A program made the translations under genes and the position numbers. The notes under the pieces are model-generated. The model did not search any database. It was not told the DNA's origin and saw only the letters and a list, made by a program, of their open reading frames with translations. Below, piece after piece: positions 1 through 8,989 of a stretch of DNA of 64,000 nt (position 1 is the first letter of the stretch; every line of letters begins with the position of its first letter). This DNA is from Aquamicrobium lusatiense (lineage in GTDB: Bacteria > Pseudomonadota > Alphaproteobacteria > Rhizobiales > Rhizobiaceae), in assembly GCF_014201615.1 (NCBI RefSeq), contig NZ_JACHEU010000003.1, positions 186,001-250,000 of the forward strand, in the 5' to 3' direction.

Positions 1-188
1 GGGGCTCGTGGGCCTATCCCACGCATTACTGGCCGCGTGTGGCGCGGCTGATCGCCAGCGGCCAGATACCGGCGGCCAGAATCGTGACCGCCACGATCGC
101 ATTGGAGGATGCGGTCGCGGAAGGGTTCGACCGGCTGCTCGACCCGGCCGGCACCCAGCTCAAGATCCTGATCGATCTGAACAGATAG
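1..188 (+). CDS. Zinc-dependent alcohol dehydrogenase (MDR family), C-terminal end only
   Basis: An open frame enters from the left edge (codons in phase with base 3) and stops at TAG 186-188, giving about 61 residues. The residues, including GSWAYPTHYWPRV and the closing LKILIDLN, match the C-terminal end of medium-chain zinc alcohol/threonine dehydrogenase-like proteins, where the coenzyme domain closes. The catalytic zinc domain lies outside the window, so substrate cannot be judged. It is followed after 59 bases by a flavin monooxygenase on the same strand; an alcohol dehydrogenase next to a Baeyer-Villiger-like FMO would fit alcohol to ketone to ester chemistry, but that is inference. 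Family call is moderately secure; true start unseen. Confidence 0.6.
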   Translation, partial: GSWAYPTHYWPRVARLIASGQIPAARIVTATIALEDAVAEGFDRLLDPAGTQLKILIDLNR

Positions 189-247
189 ACACATTTCACG
201 GCCGGTTCCGGGAGGGCCGGCACAACTTTGCATGGGAGGAAATTGCA

Positions 248-2047
248 ATGCTTGAGAAAACCCCGACAGTGCGCGTGCAGGCCGTTCTCGACAAGTTCGG
301 CGCGGCGCTGGAAGGCGGCCGCATCGATGAAGCCGTCTCGTTGTTCGCCGACGAATGCTACTGGCGCGATCTCGTCGCCTTCACCTGGAACATCAAAACC
401 GTTGAAGGCCATGACGAGGTGCGCGACATGCTGCAATCCCAGTTGCAGCAGGTGAAGCCAACCAACTGGCAGGTAGCGGAAGGCGAAACCGCGACCGAAG
501 CCGACGGCGTCACCGAAAGCTGGATCTCGTTCGAGACCGAAGTTGCGCGCGGCTATGGTCTCATTCGCCTGAAAAATGGCAGGATCTGGACACTTCTCAC
601 CGTCATGTCGGAGCTGAAGGGGCATGAGGAAAAGGCCGGTTTCACCCGGCCGCTCGGTGCCAAGCACGGGCAGAACCTCGGTACGAAAACATGGAAGGAA
701 GAGCGCGAGGAGGAAGAGCGCATGCTGGGCTACGAAAAGCAGCCCTATGTGCTGGTCATCGGCGGCGGGCAGGGCGGCATCGCGCTGGGTGCGCGGCTGC
801 GCCAGCTTGGCGTTCCGACGATCATCGTCGAACGCAACGACCGGCCGGGCGATTCCTGGCGCAAGCGCTACAAGTCGCTCTGCCTGCACGATCCGGTCTG
901 GTACGACCACCTGCCCTATATCGACTTTCCGAAGAACTGGCCCGTCTTCGCGCCCAAGGACAAGATCGGCGACTGGCTGGAATTCTACACCAAAGTCATG
1001 GAGCTGAATTACTGGACGCGCTCCACCGTCAAGTCCGCCAAATGGAATGAGGCAGACAAGGAGTGGACGGTCGTCATCGACCGCGATGGCGAGGAAATCG
1101 TGGTGCGACCGAAGCAGCTCGTGTTCGCCACGGGCATGTCCGGCAAGCCGAACATCCCGACCGTGAAGGGACAGGACCGCTTCAAAGGCGAGCAGCATCA
1201 TTCGTCCCGCCATCCGGGCCCGGATGGCTACAAGGGCAAGAAGGTGGTGGTCATCGGCTCCAACAATTCCGCCCATGACATCTGTGCCGCCCTTTATGAG
1301 GCCGGCGTCGACGTCACCATGGTGCAGCGATCCTCTACCCATATCGTGCGGTCAGAACCGCTGATGGAACATGGGCTCGGGGCGCTTTACTCAGAGCAGG
1401 CGCTGCAAAATGGCGTGACCACCGCCAAGGCGGACCTGATCTTCGCCTCGCTGCCCTATCGCATCATGAACGAGTTCCAGAAACCCATCTACGACAAGAT
1501 CCGCGAGATCGACGCCGACTTCTACGCGGCGCTCGAAAAGGCCGGCTTCCAGCTCGATTTCGGCGCCGACGGGTCGGGCCTGTTCCTCAAATATCTGCGG
1601 CGCGGCTCGGGATACTACATCGACATCGGCGCTTCGCAGCTCATCATCGACGGCAAGATCAGGCTCGCATCCGGCCAGATCGAGGAGATCACCGAGAATT
1701 CGGTGAAGCTCGCCAATGGCACGGAGCTGCCCGCCGACGTCATCGTCTATGCCACAGGCTACGGTTCGATGAACGGCTGGGTCGCCGACATCATCGACGC
1801 GGAGACGGCGGACAAGGTCGGCAAGGTGTGGGGGCTGGGTTCGGACACGCCCAAGGACCCCGGCCCGTGGGAAGGCGAGCAGCGCAACATGTGGAAGCCG
1901 ACGCAGCAGGAAGCGCTGTGGTTCCACGGCGGCAACCTGCACCAGTCGCGCCACTACTCGCAATATCTGTCCCTGCAACTGAAGGCGCGCATGGAAGGCA
2001 TACAGACGCCTGTCTACGGCCTGCAGGAAGTGCATCACACGAAGTGA
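248..2047 (+). CDS. SnoaL-like domain fused to flavin-containing monooxygenase
   Basis: 599-residue protein. Residues 1 to about 135 look like a SnoaL/NTF2-like cone domain (DEAVSLFADECYWRD). From about residue 165 follows a class B flavoprotein monooxygenase: FAD Rossmann motif GGGQGG near 170, NADPH motif GSNNSAHD near 340, and the late ATGY motif near 500. Such enzymes oxygenate ketones or amines with NADPH and O2 in the cytoplasm. The ATG at 248 was chosen because GGAGGA sits at 235-240 with 7-base spacing; the frame is open further upstream without a ribosome site. An internal ATG at 722 follows a GAGGAGGAAG stretch and could give a separate FMO part. Substrate unknown; probably co-transcribed with the dehydrogenase before it. 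Confidence 0.85.
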   Translation: MLEKTPTVRVQAVLDKFGAALEGGRIDEAVSLFADECYWRDLVAFTWNIKTVEGHDEVRDMLQSQLQQVKPTNWQVAEGETATEADGVTESWISFETEVARGYGLIRLKNGRIWTLLTVMSELKGHEEKAGFTRPLGAKHGQNLGTKTWKEEREEEERMLGYEKQPYVLVIGGGQGGIALGARLRQLGVPTIIVERNDRPGDSWRKRYKSLCLHDPVWYDHLPYIDFPKNWPVFAPKDKIGDWLEFYTKVMELNYWTRSTVKSAKWNEADKEWTVVIDRDGEEIVVRPKQLVFATGMSGKPNIPTVKGQDRFKGEQHHSSRHPGPDGYKGKKVVVIGSNNSAHDICAALYEAGVDVTMVQRSSTHIVRSEPLMEHGLGALYSEQALQNGVTTAKADLIFASLPYRIMNEFQKPIYDKIREIDADFYAALEKAGFQLDFGADGSGLFLKYLRRGSGYYIDIGASQLIIDGKIRLASGQIEEITENSVKLANGTELPADVIVYATGYGSMNGWVADIIDAETADKVGKVWGLGSDTPKDPGPWEGEQRNMWKPTQQEALWFHGGNLHQSRHYSQYLSLQLKARMEGIQTPVYGLQEVHHTK

Positions 2048-2165
2048 TGTCTTTGGCCGGCGCATGGGTTCAGCCGAACCCGTGCGCCGGTTTCCCGCCC
2101 GGCCAGCAGCCATGGGCGGGAGCTTTGTCCTTCTGGGGAGAACTTCCCTGTCGGTACGGATGCGG

Positions 2166-2204
2166 GGAACGGTCCGCAAGCCTGACTGGCCTGCGGACCG
2201 TTCC
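2166..2204. terminator. Bidirectional hairpin between convergent genes
   Basis: A perfect 13-bp stem (GGAACGGTCCGCA with its complement) closes a 13-base loop in the 176-base gap between the convergent FMO and flavoprotein genes. Position and symmetry fit a terminator serving both strands, although the U tract is poor. A weaker hairpin (CGCATGGGTTC / GAACCCGTGCG) lies at about 2062-2087. Confidence 0.6.
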
Positions 2205-2223
2205 GTTATCTTCCGAACGGGTT

Positions 2224-4305
2224 TTATGCCCAGTGGCGGCGCAGCGGCGCGGCTTGCGGCAGTTCGCGCGGCAGGTCTTCGGCCGCCACCACTTCCGCAT
2301 CCAGTTCGCGGGCGAAGCGATGGCCCCAGTAGGTCGCGGCCTGAATGGTGGAGGGAGCATAGACGTCGCCGATGCGGCGCAGCGTCGAGATGCCGGCTTC
2401 CTCCAGTTTTTCGGGCGCTGCCGCCAGTTCCTCGTAAAGCCCTTCGCGCGGCAGGCGCGCGGTGACGGTCACGATGCCGCCGGCCTTCAGCCTGCGCGTG
2501 GTGCCGGGCAGATAATCGAGGATCTCGACGCTGTCGGTGCCGAAGGAGGTGACCGTCGCCGAGGTGACGACGGCAATGCCCTGACGCGCCAGCCGTTTGG
2601 CGATGTGACCCTGCTCCAGCGTGTTCACGGTCCAGGCGGAGGGAATGTTGGCGGGGGTGACCAGCGTCACCTCCAGCCCCCATGAGCGGCACAGTTCCGC
2701 CAGCACGCCGCCCATATAGTAGTGGTCGTCGTCGAACACCACGACCGGACCTTCGGGGCGCTTGCCGTTCATCAGGTCGTCTGGCGTGAACACGCGCGGA
2801 TCGTCGAAGCCGGGAATGGGCGCGCCATGGTCGCGGCCGACGCCGTCGCGACGCCATTCGGCGCCGGTGGCGATGGCGACATGGCCGGCGCCGAAGGCCA
2901 GCACGTCTTCAGCGGTCAGCGGGCTGTCGCGGTAGATATGCACATTGGGCATGACGGAAAGCTGGGTGACGCGCCAGTCGCGCACGCGGCCCCATTCGGA
3001 AAGGCCGGGCAGGCGCGCTTCGCGGCTCACCCGCCCGCCAAGCTCGGTGCCGGCTTCGGCCAGATGCACCTCATAGCCGCGGCGGCCGGCGGCAAGGGCC
3101 GCCTCAAGACCGGCAGGGCCGGCGCCCACCACCAGCACGGTGTGGTCCGATCCCTTCGGCGCGATGCGTTCCGGGTGCCAGCCGCGCCGCCATTCCTCGC
3201 CCATGGTAGGGTTCTGGGTGCAGCGCAGATTGGTGTTGGTGTAGTCCGACGACACGCACATGTTGCAGCCGATGCATTCGCGGATTTCGTCGAAGCGGCC
3301 TTCCTCGATCTTCTTCGGCAGGAAGGGATCTGCAATCGAAGGACGCGCCGCGCCGATGAAATCGAGCACGCCGGACTTCACCAGGCTGACCATGCGGTCG
3401 GGCGAGGTGTAGCGGCCGACGCCGACCACCGGCTTCGTGGTCACCGACTTCACCCAGCGGGTGAAATCCTCCTGATAGCCTTCCTTCTGGAAGCGCGAGG
3501 TGGCGCTGTCGTTCGACCATGTCGAGACGTTGACGTCCCACAAATCCGGCAGTTCGGCCAGCCGCTCGACCACGTCGCGGCCTTCGCCGTCGCTGGTGAT
3601 GCCGTCGGCGCCGATCATCTCGTCCACGGCGAAGCGCAACGCCACCGCGCAGCGGTCGCCGACCGCTTCCCTGGTGTCTTCCAGCACCTCGCGCAGCAGG
3701 CGCACGCGGTTTTCGAAATTGCCGCCATATTCGTCGATGCGGTCGTTCTTGCGGGCCTGCAGGAAGTGCATCGGCAGGCTGAGATCATGCGAGGCATAGA
3801 CATAGATCACGTCGAAATCCGCCTTCTTCGCCCGCAGCGCCGCCTCGCGGTGCCAGCGGCGGAAATCGGCGATGTCGGATTTGTCCATGCGCCGCGCCTG
3901 CACCGGCGCGTAGTAGATGATCGGCCGGTGCGACGGGGCCAGCGGCATCTCGCGCGACGACCAGTTGGCCGAGGATGCGCCGTGATGCATGATCTCCACG
4001 GCGGCCAGCGAATTGTGCGCATGCACCGCCTCGGCCATCAGCGCCAGCGCCGGCACATCGGCATCCGACCACAGGCGGCCCTCGTGGAATGGCTCGCAAT
4101 CGCCGGTCGGGTGGATCTCCACCTCTTCCGTGCTGACCACCGCCCAGCCGCCTTCGGCCTTCACGCCGCGCAATTCCGCCAGCGCCTGCGGCTGCGTCCA
4201 TCCCATGCCGTTGCAATGCGGCACCTGATAGAAGCGGTTGCGGGCGGTGACGGGTCCGATGCGGACGGGTTCAAACAGGATATCGTAGCGGGGATCACGC
4301 GCCAT
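2224..4305 (-). CDS. Trimethylamine/dimethylamine dehydrogenase-family flavoprotein (6-S-cysteinyl-FMN, 4Fe-4S)
   Basis: 693 residues, close to trimethylamine dehydrogenase (about 730). The N-terminal Old-Yellow-Enzyme barrel carries RFYQVPHC with Cys31 where TMADH Cys30 binds FMN covalently. Tyr170 and His173 (YASH) and Asp266 (WSND) match the catalytic Tyr-His-Asp triad. Cys344, Cys347, Cys350 and Cys362 (CIGCNMC...C) match the 4Fe-4S ligands. The C-terminal half has a dinucleotide fold (VVGAGPAG). Of the aromatic cage that binds TMA, the Tyr60 equivalent is replaced (STEEVEI) and so is the Trp355 equivalent, while the Trp264 equivalent (Trp263) remains. I infer oxidative N-demethylation of another substrate, such as a dimethylated or N-methyl amino compound. 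Last gene of the eight-gene operon, 26 bases after the aminotransferase. No ETF genes are adjacent. Confidence 0.85.
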   Translation of the reverse strand: MARDPRYDILFEPVRIGPVTARNRFYQVPHCNGMGWTQPQALAELRGVKAEGGWAVVSTEEVEIHPTGDCEPFHEGRLWSDADVPALALMAEAVHAHNSLAAVEIMHHGASSANWSSREMPLAPSHRPIIYYAPVQARRMDKSDIADFRRWHREAALRAKKADFDVIYVYASHDLSLPMHFLQARKNDRIDEYGGNFENRVRLLREVLEDTREAVGDRCAVALRFAVDEMIGADGITSDGEGRDVVERLAELPDLWDVNVSTWSNDSATSRFQKEGYQEDFTRWVKSVTTKPVVGVGRYTSPDRMVSLVKSGVLDFIGAARPSIADPFLPKKIEEGRFDEIRECIGCNMCVSSDYTNTNLRCTQNPTMGEEWRRGWHPERIAPKGSDHTVLVVGAGPAGLEAALAAGRRGYEVHLAEAGTELGGRVSREARLPGLSEWGRVRDWRVTQLSVMPNVHIYRDSPLTAEDVLAFGAGHVAIATGAEWRRDGVGRDHGAPIPGFDDPRVFTPDDLMNGKRPEGPVVVFDDDHYYMGGVLAELCRSWGLEVTLVTPANIPSAWTVNTLEQGHIAKRLARQGIAVVTSATVTSFGTDSVEILDYLPGTTRRLKAGGIVTVTARLPREGLYEELAAAPEKLEEAGISTLRRIGDVYAPSTIQAATYWGHRFARELDAEVVAAEDLPRELPQAAPLRRHWA

Positions 4306-4331
4306 CTTACTACCTTGTGTAATACTGGGTT

Positions 4332-5666
4332 TCAGTTCACTGCCGCGAGTGCGGCGTCCACGGCCTCGCCGAGGCGCGAGACGATCTCTTCAATGTCAGA
4401 GGTGGTGACGATGTAGGGGGGAGCCAGCAGGATGTGGTCGCCCGCGCGGCCGTCGACGCAGCCGGCGCCGGGATAGACCATCAGCCCGCGTGCAAAGGCT
4501 TCCGCCCTGATGCGCTGGTTGAGCTTCAGGGCGGGGTCGAAAGGCGACTTTTCCGCCCGGTCGCGCACCAGCTCGATGGCCTGAATGAGGCCGCGCCCGC
4601 GAATGTCGCCGACATGGTGGTTGTTGCCGAAACGGCCATGCAGGGCGCGGTTCAGGTCTTCGCCGCGTGCGCGCACATTGGCCAGAAGATCGTCGCGCAG
4701 GATCACCTCCTGCACGGCCAGCGAGGCGGCGCAGGCCACAGGATGCGCGGAATAGGTCAGGCCGTGCTGGAATACGCCCGAGCCGTTGTAGAAGCCCTCA
4801 TAGACCTTGTCGGAGCAGATGACGGCGGCGATCGCCTGATAGCCGCCGCCCAGACCCTTGGCGAGGGTGACGATGTCGGCGGCGACGCCCTCGGCATGGG
4901 CGGCGAGGAAGGTGCCGGTGCGTCCGGCCCCGCACATCACCTCGTCGAGGATGAGCAGCACGCCATGACGGTCGCAGATCTCGCGGATGCGCTTCAGATA
5001 GCCGGGTGCGGGCGCAACCGCGCCGGTGGTGGCGCCGACGACCGTTTCGGCGATGAAGGCCATCACCGTTTCGGGACCCAGTTCGACGATCTGCTTTTCA
5101 AGGGCTGCGGCGGCGCGTGCGCCATAGGCTTCCGGCGTCTCGCCGGGTCCCGCGTGGCGGTAGAAGAAGCAGGGCTCGATGAAGGAGGCATCGGCCAGCA
5201 GCGGCGCATAGGGCTCGCGCCGCCAGCGGTTGCCGCTCACCGAGAGCGCGCCCAGCGTGTTGCCGTGGTAGCTGAAATGGCGGGAGATGACCTTCGTGCG
5301 CTGCGGCTGGCCGCGTTCCAGCCAGTACTGGCGCGCCATCTTCAGCGCGGTCTCGGTGGCTTCCGAGCCGCTGTCGACGAAATAGACGTGGTTGAGGTCG
5401 CCGCCGCAGTTTTCCGCCACGCGCGCGGCCAGCTTTTCGGCGGCTTCCGTGGTGAAGAAGGAGGTGTGGATATAGGCCGCCTGCTTCGCCTGCGCGGCCA
5501 TGGCCTCCAGAACCGCCGGATGGCCGTGGCCGAGGCAGGAAACGGCAGCGCCGCCGCAGGCGTCGATATAGGTCCGGCCCTCCGCATCCCTGAGCGTGAT
5601 GCCGTCACCACCCGCCACATAGGGCAGGGCGGATTTCAGGGCGCGGTGAAAGACATGCGTGGTCAT
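4332..5666 (-). CDS. Class III aminotransferase
   Basis: 444-residue fold-type I PLP enzyme. It shows the DSGSEA phosphate-binding motif near residue 103, the ILDEVMCG segment with the pyridine-nitrogen Asp, and LAKGLGGG with Lys270 as the Schiff-base lysine. The family transfers omega- or alpha-amino groups, usually to pyruvate or 2-oxoglutarate. Start ATG overlaps the stop of the upstream regulator by four bases (ATGA), so translation is likely coupled. In this operon it would deaminate the amine left after demethylation or the imported amino acid, feeding the aldehyde dehydrogenase at the head of the operon; this order is inference. Confidence 0.88.
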   Translation of the reverse strand: MTTHVFHRALKSALPYVAGGDGITLRDAEGRTYIDACGGAAVSCLGHGHPAVLEAMAAQAKQAAYIHTSFFTTEAAEKLAARVAENCGGDLNHVYFVDSGSEATETALKMARQYWLERGQPQRTKVISRHFSYHGNTLGALSVSGNRWRREPYAPLLADASFIEPCFFYRHAGPGETPEAYGARAAAALEKQIVELGPETVMAFIAETVVGATTGAVAPAPGYLKRIREICDRHGVLLILDEVMCGAGRTGTFLAAHAEGVAADIVTLAKGLGGGYQAIAAVICSDKVYEGFYNGSGVFQHGLTYSAHPVACAASLAVQEVILRDDLLANVRARGEDLNRALHGRFGNNHHVGDIRGRGLIQAIELVRDRAEKSPFDPALKLNQRIRAEAFARGLMVYPGAGCVDGRAGDHILLAPPYIVTTSDIEEIVSRLGEAVDAALAAVN

Positions 5667-6631
5667 GAGTTATTTCCGGTGGTGGGGGGAGGACTTGATT
5701 TCGATGCAATGCCGGGAGTGGGGCTGCGGGCGTTGGCCGCCACATAAGTGTCGGCGGCGTAGAGGCTTTCCTCCACCCGGGTCAGATGCTCGGTCGCCCT
5801 GACGCCCAGATGGCGCATCATGCCGGCGGTCAGCGATTCAGCCAGTGCGGTGGCTGCGGTGATGGTGGGGAAGAAGGAGGGGCTTGCCGTCTCGAACAGC
5901 AGAACATGCTCGGCCACATCGCTCAGCGGCGTGACGCGGCTGTCGGCCAGCGAGATCAGCCCCGCGCCCGAGCGCTTCACGGCACCCGCCACCAGCAGGG
6001 AATCGCGCGAATAGGGGCTGAAATTGATCGACAGCACCACGTCCTTCTCGTTGAGCGTGGCCAGCTCGGTGACCAGCGAGGAGCCGGACGCTTCGCTCAG
6101 ATGCACACCGTCGCGGAACAGGCGCGAAATATAGGTGAAGGTCAGCCCCGGCGCGCGGCAGGACAGGAAGGCGGCGACATAGATGCGCGGCGCTTCGGCC
6201 AGCCGGCGCACCGCCGCATCGAAGGTGGCCGCGTCGTTGATCAGGCCAAGGCGCGTCGTATCCACTGCCAGCGTGCTGGCCATGCGGCCAAGCAGGCTTT
6301 CCTCGTCGGCGCCTTCGACCAGCGCCGAGGCGCCGCGCGCATAAAGCCCCGGCGAGCCGCGATAGGAGGCGACATAGATTTCGCGCAGCGACGACCAGTC
6401 CGGGAAGCCGAGCGCCCGGGCAAGGCGCACCAGCGTTGCCGGGGCCACGCCGATCGACATGGCGATGTCGCGCATCGAGGATGTCACCACCACGTCGGGG
6501 TGATCGAGAATGAAGCGGGCGCCGGCGGCAAGCTGTGCCGGCATGGCCGGTATCTGCTCGTGGATGGTCGCGGTCAGCTCGTCCATCGACATGGTTGCCG
6601 AAAGGTCGCGCTCGTTGTTGTCTTTTGCCAT
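5663..6631 (-). CDS. RpiR/MurR-family transcriptional regulator (HTH + SIS)
   Basis: 322 residues. N-terminal HTH_6 domain (residues about 20-95: ARFILDHPDVV, then SSMRDIAMSIGVAPATLVRLARALGF) followed by a SIS domain (about 125-280) that usually senses phosphosugars or related metabolites. The long frame is open upstream into the permease gene; ATG at 6631 gives the normal family length and N-terminus. It sits inside the operon, between permease and aminotransferase, so it is probably an autoregulated local controller. The paired AACAATTGTT palindromes before the aldehyde dehydrogenase are its best candidate operator. Confidence 0.85.
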   Translation of the reverse strand: MAKDNNERDLSATMSMDELTATIHEQIPAMPAQLAAGARFILDHPDVVVTSSMRDIAMSIGVAPATLVRLARALGFPDWSSLREIYVASYRGSPGLYARGASALVEGADEESLLGRMASTLAVDTTRLGLINDAATFDAAVRRLAEAPRIYVAAFLSCRAPGLTFTYISRLFRDGVHLSEASGSSLVTELATLNEKDVVLSINFSPYSRDSLLVAGAVKRSGAGLISLADSRVTPLSDVAEHVLLFETASPSFFPTITAATALAESLTAGMMRHLGVRATEHLTRVEESLYAADTYVAANARSPTPGIASKSSPPPTTGNNS

Positions 6632-6648
6632 GTTGCGCCTGCTCCTCG

Positions 6649-7377
6649 TCATGCTGCGCCGGGGAGGTGGCGGGACAGGTGTCTTTCCAGATAACCGAAC
6701 AGACGCGCCATGATGGCCACGACGATGAGATAGATCACCGCGATCGCGATATAGGCCGTGACGTCGTAAGTGCGGGAAAAGATCCTGTTGCCCACTCCCA
6801 TCAGGTCGAGCAGGGTAACGGTGGAAGCAATCGCAGTCGCCTTGAAAGTGAAGATCACCTCGTTGAACAGCGAAGGCAGCGCCTGACGGAAGGCAAGCGG
6901 CAGGACGATGCGGCGCTGTAACGGCCAGTAGCCCATGCCCTGCGCCAGCGCGGCCTCCTGCAGGCCGCGCGGCACCGACTGCAGGCCGCCGCGCAGGTCC
7001 TCGGCCATGTAGGCGGCATTGTTGAGGGTGAACGCGACCAGCACCAGCAGGAAAGGCGATGACAAAAGCGGCCACCACATGCTCTGCCTGAGCGCGCCGA
7101 CATTGCCGCCGTAAAGCTCCAGCAGCGCCGCCGGCAGGCCGAAATAGACGAGGAACACCTGCACGTAGAGCGGCGAGCCGCGAAACACCACCGAGAAGGC
7201 CTGCGCTGGCCAGCGCAGCCAGCTGTTTTCAGACGAGCAGGCGAGCGAGATCGGCAGCGCCGCCAGAAAGCCGAGACCGCAGGAGGCGGCGACCAGCGCG
7301 AGCGCCAGCCACAGGCCGTTGAGAAGTTCGCGCCAGTGCTCGCCATACATGCCGGCAAGGGTGGAGAAGAATGTCAT
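6649..7377 (-). CDS. Polar amino acid ABC transporter permease (HisM/ArtM type)
   Basis: 242-residue membrane protein with about five hydrophobic helices and the EAA loop (EAALAQGMGYWPLQRRIVLPLA) that docks to the ATPase. One of two paired permeases of a PAAT-family importer with the genes at 7391, 8214 and 8990. Thirteen bases separate it from the second permease. Proteins of this family import basic or polar amino acids, opines or ectoines; the substrate here is unknown but is likely that of the demethylase, aminotransferase and aldehyde dehydrogenase in the same operon. Confidence 0.9.
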   Translation of the reverse strand: MTFFSTLAGMYGEHWRELLNGLWLALALVAASCGLGFLAALPISLACSSENSWLRWPAQAFSVVFRGSPLYVQVFLVYFGLPAALLELYGGNVGALRQSMWWPLLSSPFLLVLVAFTLNNAAYMAEDLRGGLQSVPRGLQEAALAQGMGYWPLQRRIVLPLAFRQALPSLFNEVIFTFKATAIASTVTLLDLMGVGNRIFSRTYDVTAYIAIAVIYLIVVAIMARLFGYLERHLSRHLPGAA

Positions 7378-7390
7378 GGCCGTTTCCTCC

Positions 7391-8059
7391 CTATGCCGCC
7401 AGGCCGCGCCGCGAGCGGCGCTCCATCGCCTGCAGGCCGGCGGAAGAGACGACTGAGATCACCACGTAGAGCAGGGCCGCCGCGCCGTAGAAGGTGAACG
7501 GGTCCTTGGTCACCGAGGTCGCCATCTGCGCCTTGCGCATCAGCTCCTGCAGGCCGATCACCGCCACCAGCGAGGTGTCCTTCAACAGCACCAGCCACAG
7601 ATTGCCGAGGCTGGGCAGGGACAGGCGCACGATCTGCGGAAACCGGATGCGGCGCAGGATCAGCCATGGGCCCATGCCGCTGGCCATCGCTGCCTCCACC
7701 TGTCCTTTGGGAATGCCGCGCCATGCGCCGCGGAACACTTCCGACGAGTAGGCGCAGAAGATCAGCGACAGGGCGATGACGCCGGCCATGAACGGACCGA
7801 CCTCGATGCGCTGTCCGCTCAGCGCCATCAGCAGCTGCGGCAGGCCGAAATAGACGATCAGGATGACGAGCAGTTCGGGCAGGGCCCGGAACAGATTGGC
7901 GAAGCCGAAGCCGGCAGCGCGCAGCAGGCGGCTGTCGGAAACTTTTGCCAGCATCGTCGCGAAACCCAGCGCGCTGCCCAGCAGCGAGGCGCAGACGGCA
8001 AGCTGAATGGTCAGCCACGCGCCGGCGAGAAGCTGCGCGCCGAAGCCCTGCAAATCCAT
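7391..8059 (-). CDS. Polar amino acid ABC transporter permease (HisQ/ArtQ type)
   Basis: 222 residues with N-terminal helix GAQLLAGAWLTIQLAVCASLLG and an EAA loop (EAAMASGMGPWLILRRIRFPQ). The start at 8059 (MDLQGFG) is preferred over one 36 bases upstream because an AAGGAGG ribosome site lies directly before it. Pairs with the permease at 6649 to form the membrane channel of the importer. The gap of about 150 bases upstream, to the binding-protein gene, is the widest inside the operon and holds no other gene. Confidence 0.9.
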   Translation of the reverse strand: MDLQGFGAQLLAGAWLTIQLAVCASLLGSALGFATMLAKVSDSRLLRAAGFGFANLFRALPELLVILIVYFGLPQLLMALSGQRIEVGPFMAGVIALSLIFCAYSSEVFRGAWRGIPKGQVEAAMASGMGPWLILRRIRFPQIVRLSLPSLGNLWLVLLKDTSLVAVIGLQELMRKAQMATSVTKDPFTFYGAAALLYVVISVVSSAGLQAMERRSRRGLAA

Positions 8060-8213
8060 TCGAAGCCTCCTTGCCTGCTGTGGTCCTGCGGCCATGGCCC
8101 CGCACGTGCGATGCGCCGTGCCTGTCGGGACAGATGGTCACGTGATGCGGTGGGCGATGCGGGAGACGGCCGAGCCAGTGATGGCCGCCCCCGCTTCGCT
8201 TTCCTCCCGGCTG

Positions 8214-8966
8214 TCAGCGCAGCGGGAAGTCGAAATATTTCTGGCTGAGGGTGGCGAATGTGCCGTCTGCGACAATGGCGTCGAGCGCCTTGTTCAGGTC
8301 TGCCAGCAGCGCGCTGTCGCCCTTGCGCACGCCGATGCCGATGCCTTCGCCCAGCAGCTGATCGCTGACCGTTTCGCCGATCTGCACGAATTCGTCGCCT
8401 CCATGATCCTTCAGCCATGGGCTGAGTTCCGTCGCATCGCCGAAGGCGGCGTCGAGGCGGCCGTTCTTCAGATCGAGGAACAGGTCGTCGGAAGACACAT
8501 AGGTCTGGATGGTGGCGACATCGGCGAACTTGGCGTCGACATAGATGGCGTTGACCGTCTCGCGCACCGCGCCCAGCATCTTGCCCTTCAGGCCCTCGGG
8601 GCTGAATTCAAGACCGGCATCGGCCCGGCCGATCAGCATGCCCTTGGACATGTAGTAAGGCTCGGTGAAGTCGATCTGCTGGCGGCGGGCCTCGGTGATG
8701 GTCATCGACGACATCAGCACGTCGAACTTGCCGCCCTGAAGGGCGGGGATGATTCCCTGCCAGTCCTGCGTGGTCCATTCGCAGCTGCGGTTCATCTTCT
8801 CGCAAAGCGCATTGCCGATATCGACATCGAAGCCGGCGACCTTGCCATCGGCCCCGACATAGTTGAACGGCGCATAGGCGCCCTCGGTGCCCATTCGCAG
8901 CACGTCCTGCGCGTGCGCGGCACTGGCAATAAGGCTGGCCATGGCCAGCAAAATCAGTCTTTTCAT
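8214..8966 (-). CDS. Periplasmic polar amino acid-binding protein (SBP family 3)
   Basis: 250 residues with a Sec signal peptide (MKRLILLAMASLIASAAHA, cleavage before QDVL) and the family-3 solute-binding fold: GTEGAYAPFNYVGADGKVAGFDVDIGNAL near the N-terminus and YVSSDDLFLDLKNGRLDAAFGD in the second lobe. It captures ligand in the periplasm for the two permeases downstream. HisJ/ArgT-type proteins bind basic amino acids; the sequence alone does not fix the ligand. A high-copy binding protein lying inside the operon after the ATPase is normal for this family. Confidence 0.9.
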   Translation of the reverse strand: MKRLILLAMASLIASAAHAQDVLRMGTEGAYAPFNYVGADGKVAGFDVDIGNALCEKMNRSCEWTTQDWQGIIPALQGGKFDVLMSSMTITEARRQQIDFTEPYYMSKGMLIGRADAGLEFSPEGLKGKMLGAVRETVNAIYVDAKFADVATIQTYVSSDDLFLDLKNGRLDAAFGDATELSPWLKDHGGDEFVQIGETVSDQLLGEGIGIGVRKGDSALLADLNKALDAIVADGTFATLSQKYFDFPLR

Positions 8967-8989
8967 GTTTTTCCTCTCCCAAAAAAACG

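Noticed and set aside
2224..4305. Calling the flavoprotein trimethylamine dehydrogenase outright
   Set aside because: Catalytic and cofactor residues agree, but two aromatic cage residues are missing and no ETF genes are adjacent.
4434..5747. Long open frames opposite the aminotransferase, and similar ones opposite most genes (e.g. 2722-4416, 49525-52731, 55700-57463)
   Set aside because: They mirror real genes, are rich in Arg/Ala/Gly/His without domain motifs, and have no ribosome sites; typical of GC-rich antisense frames.
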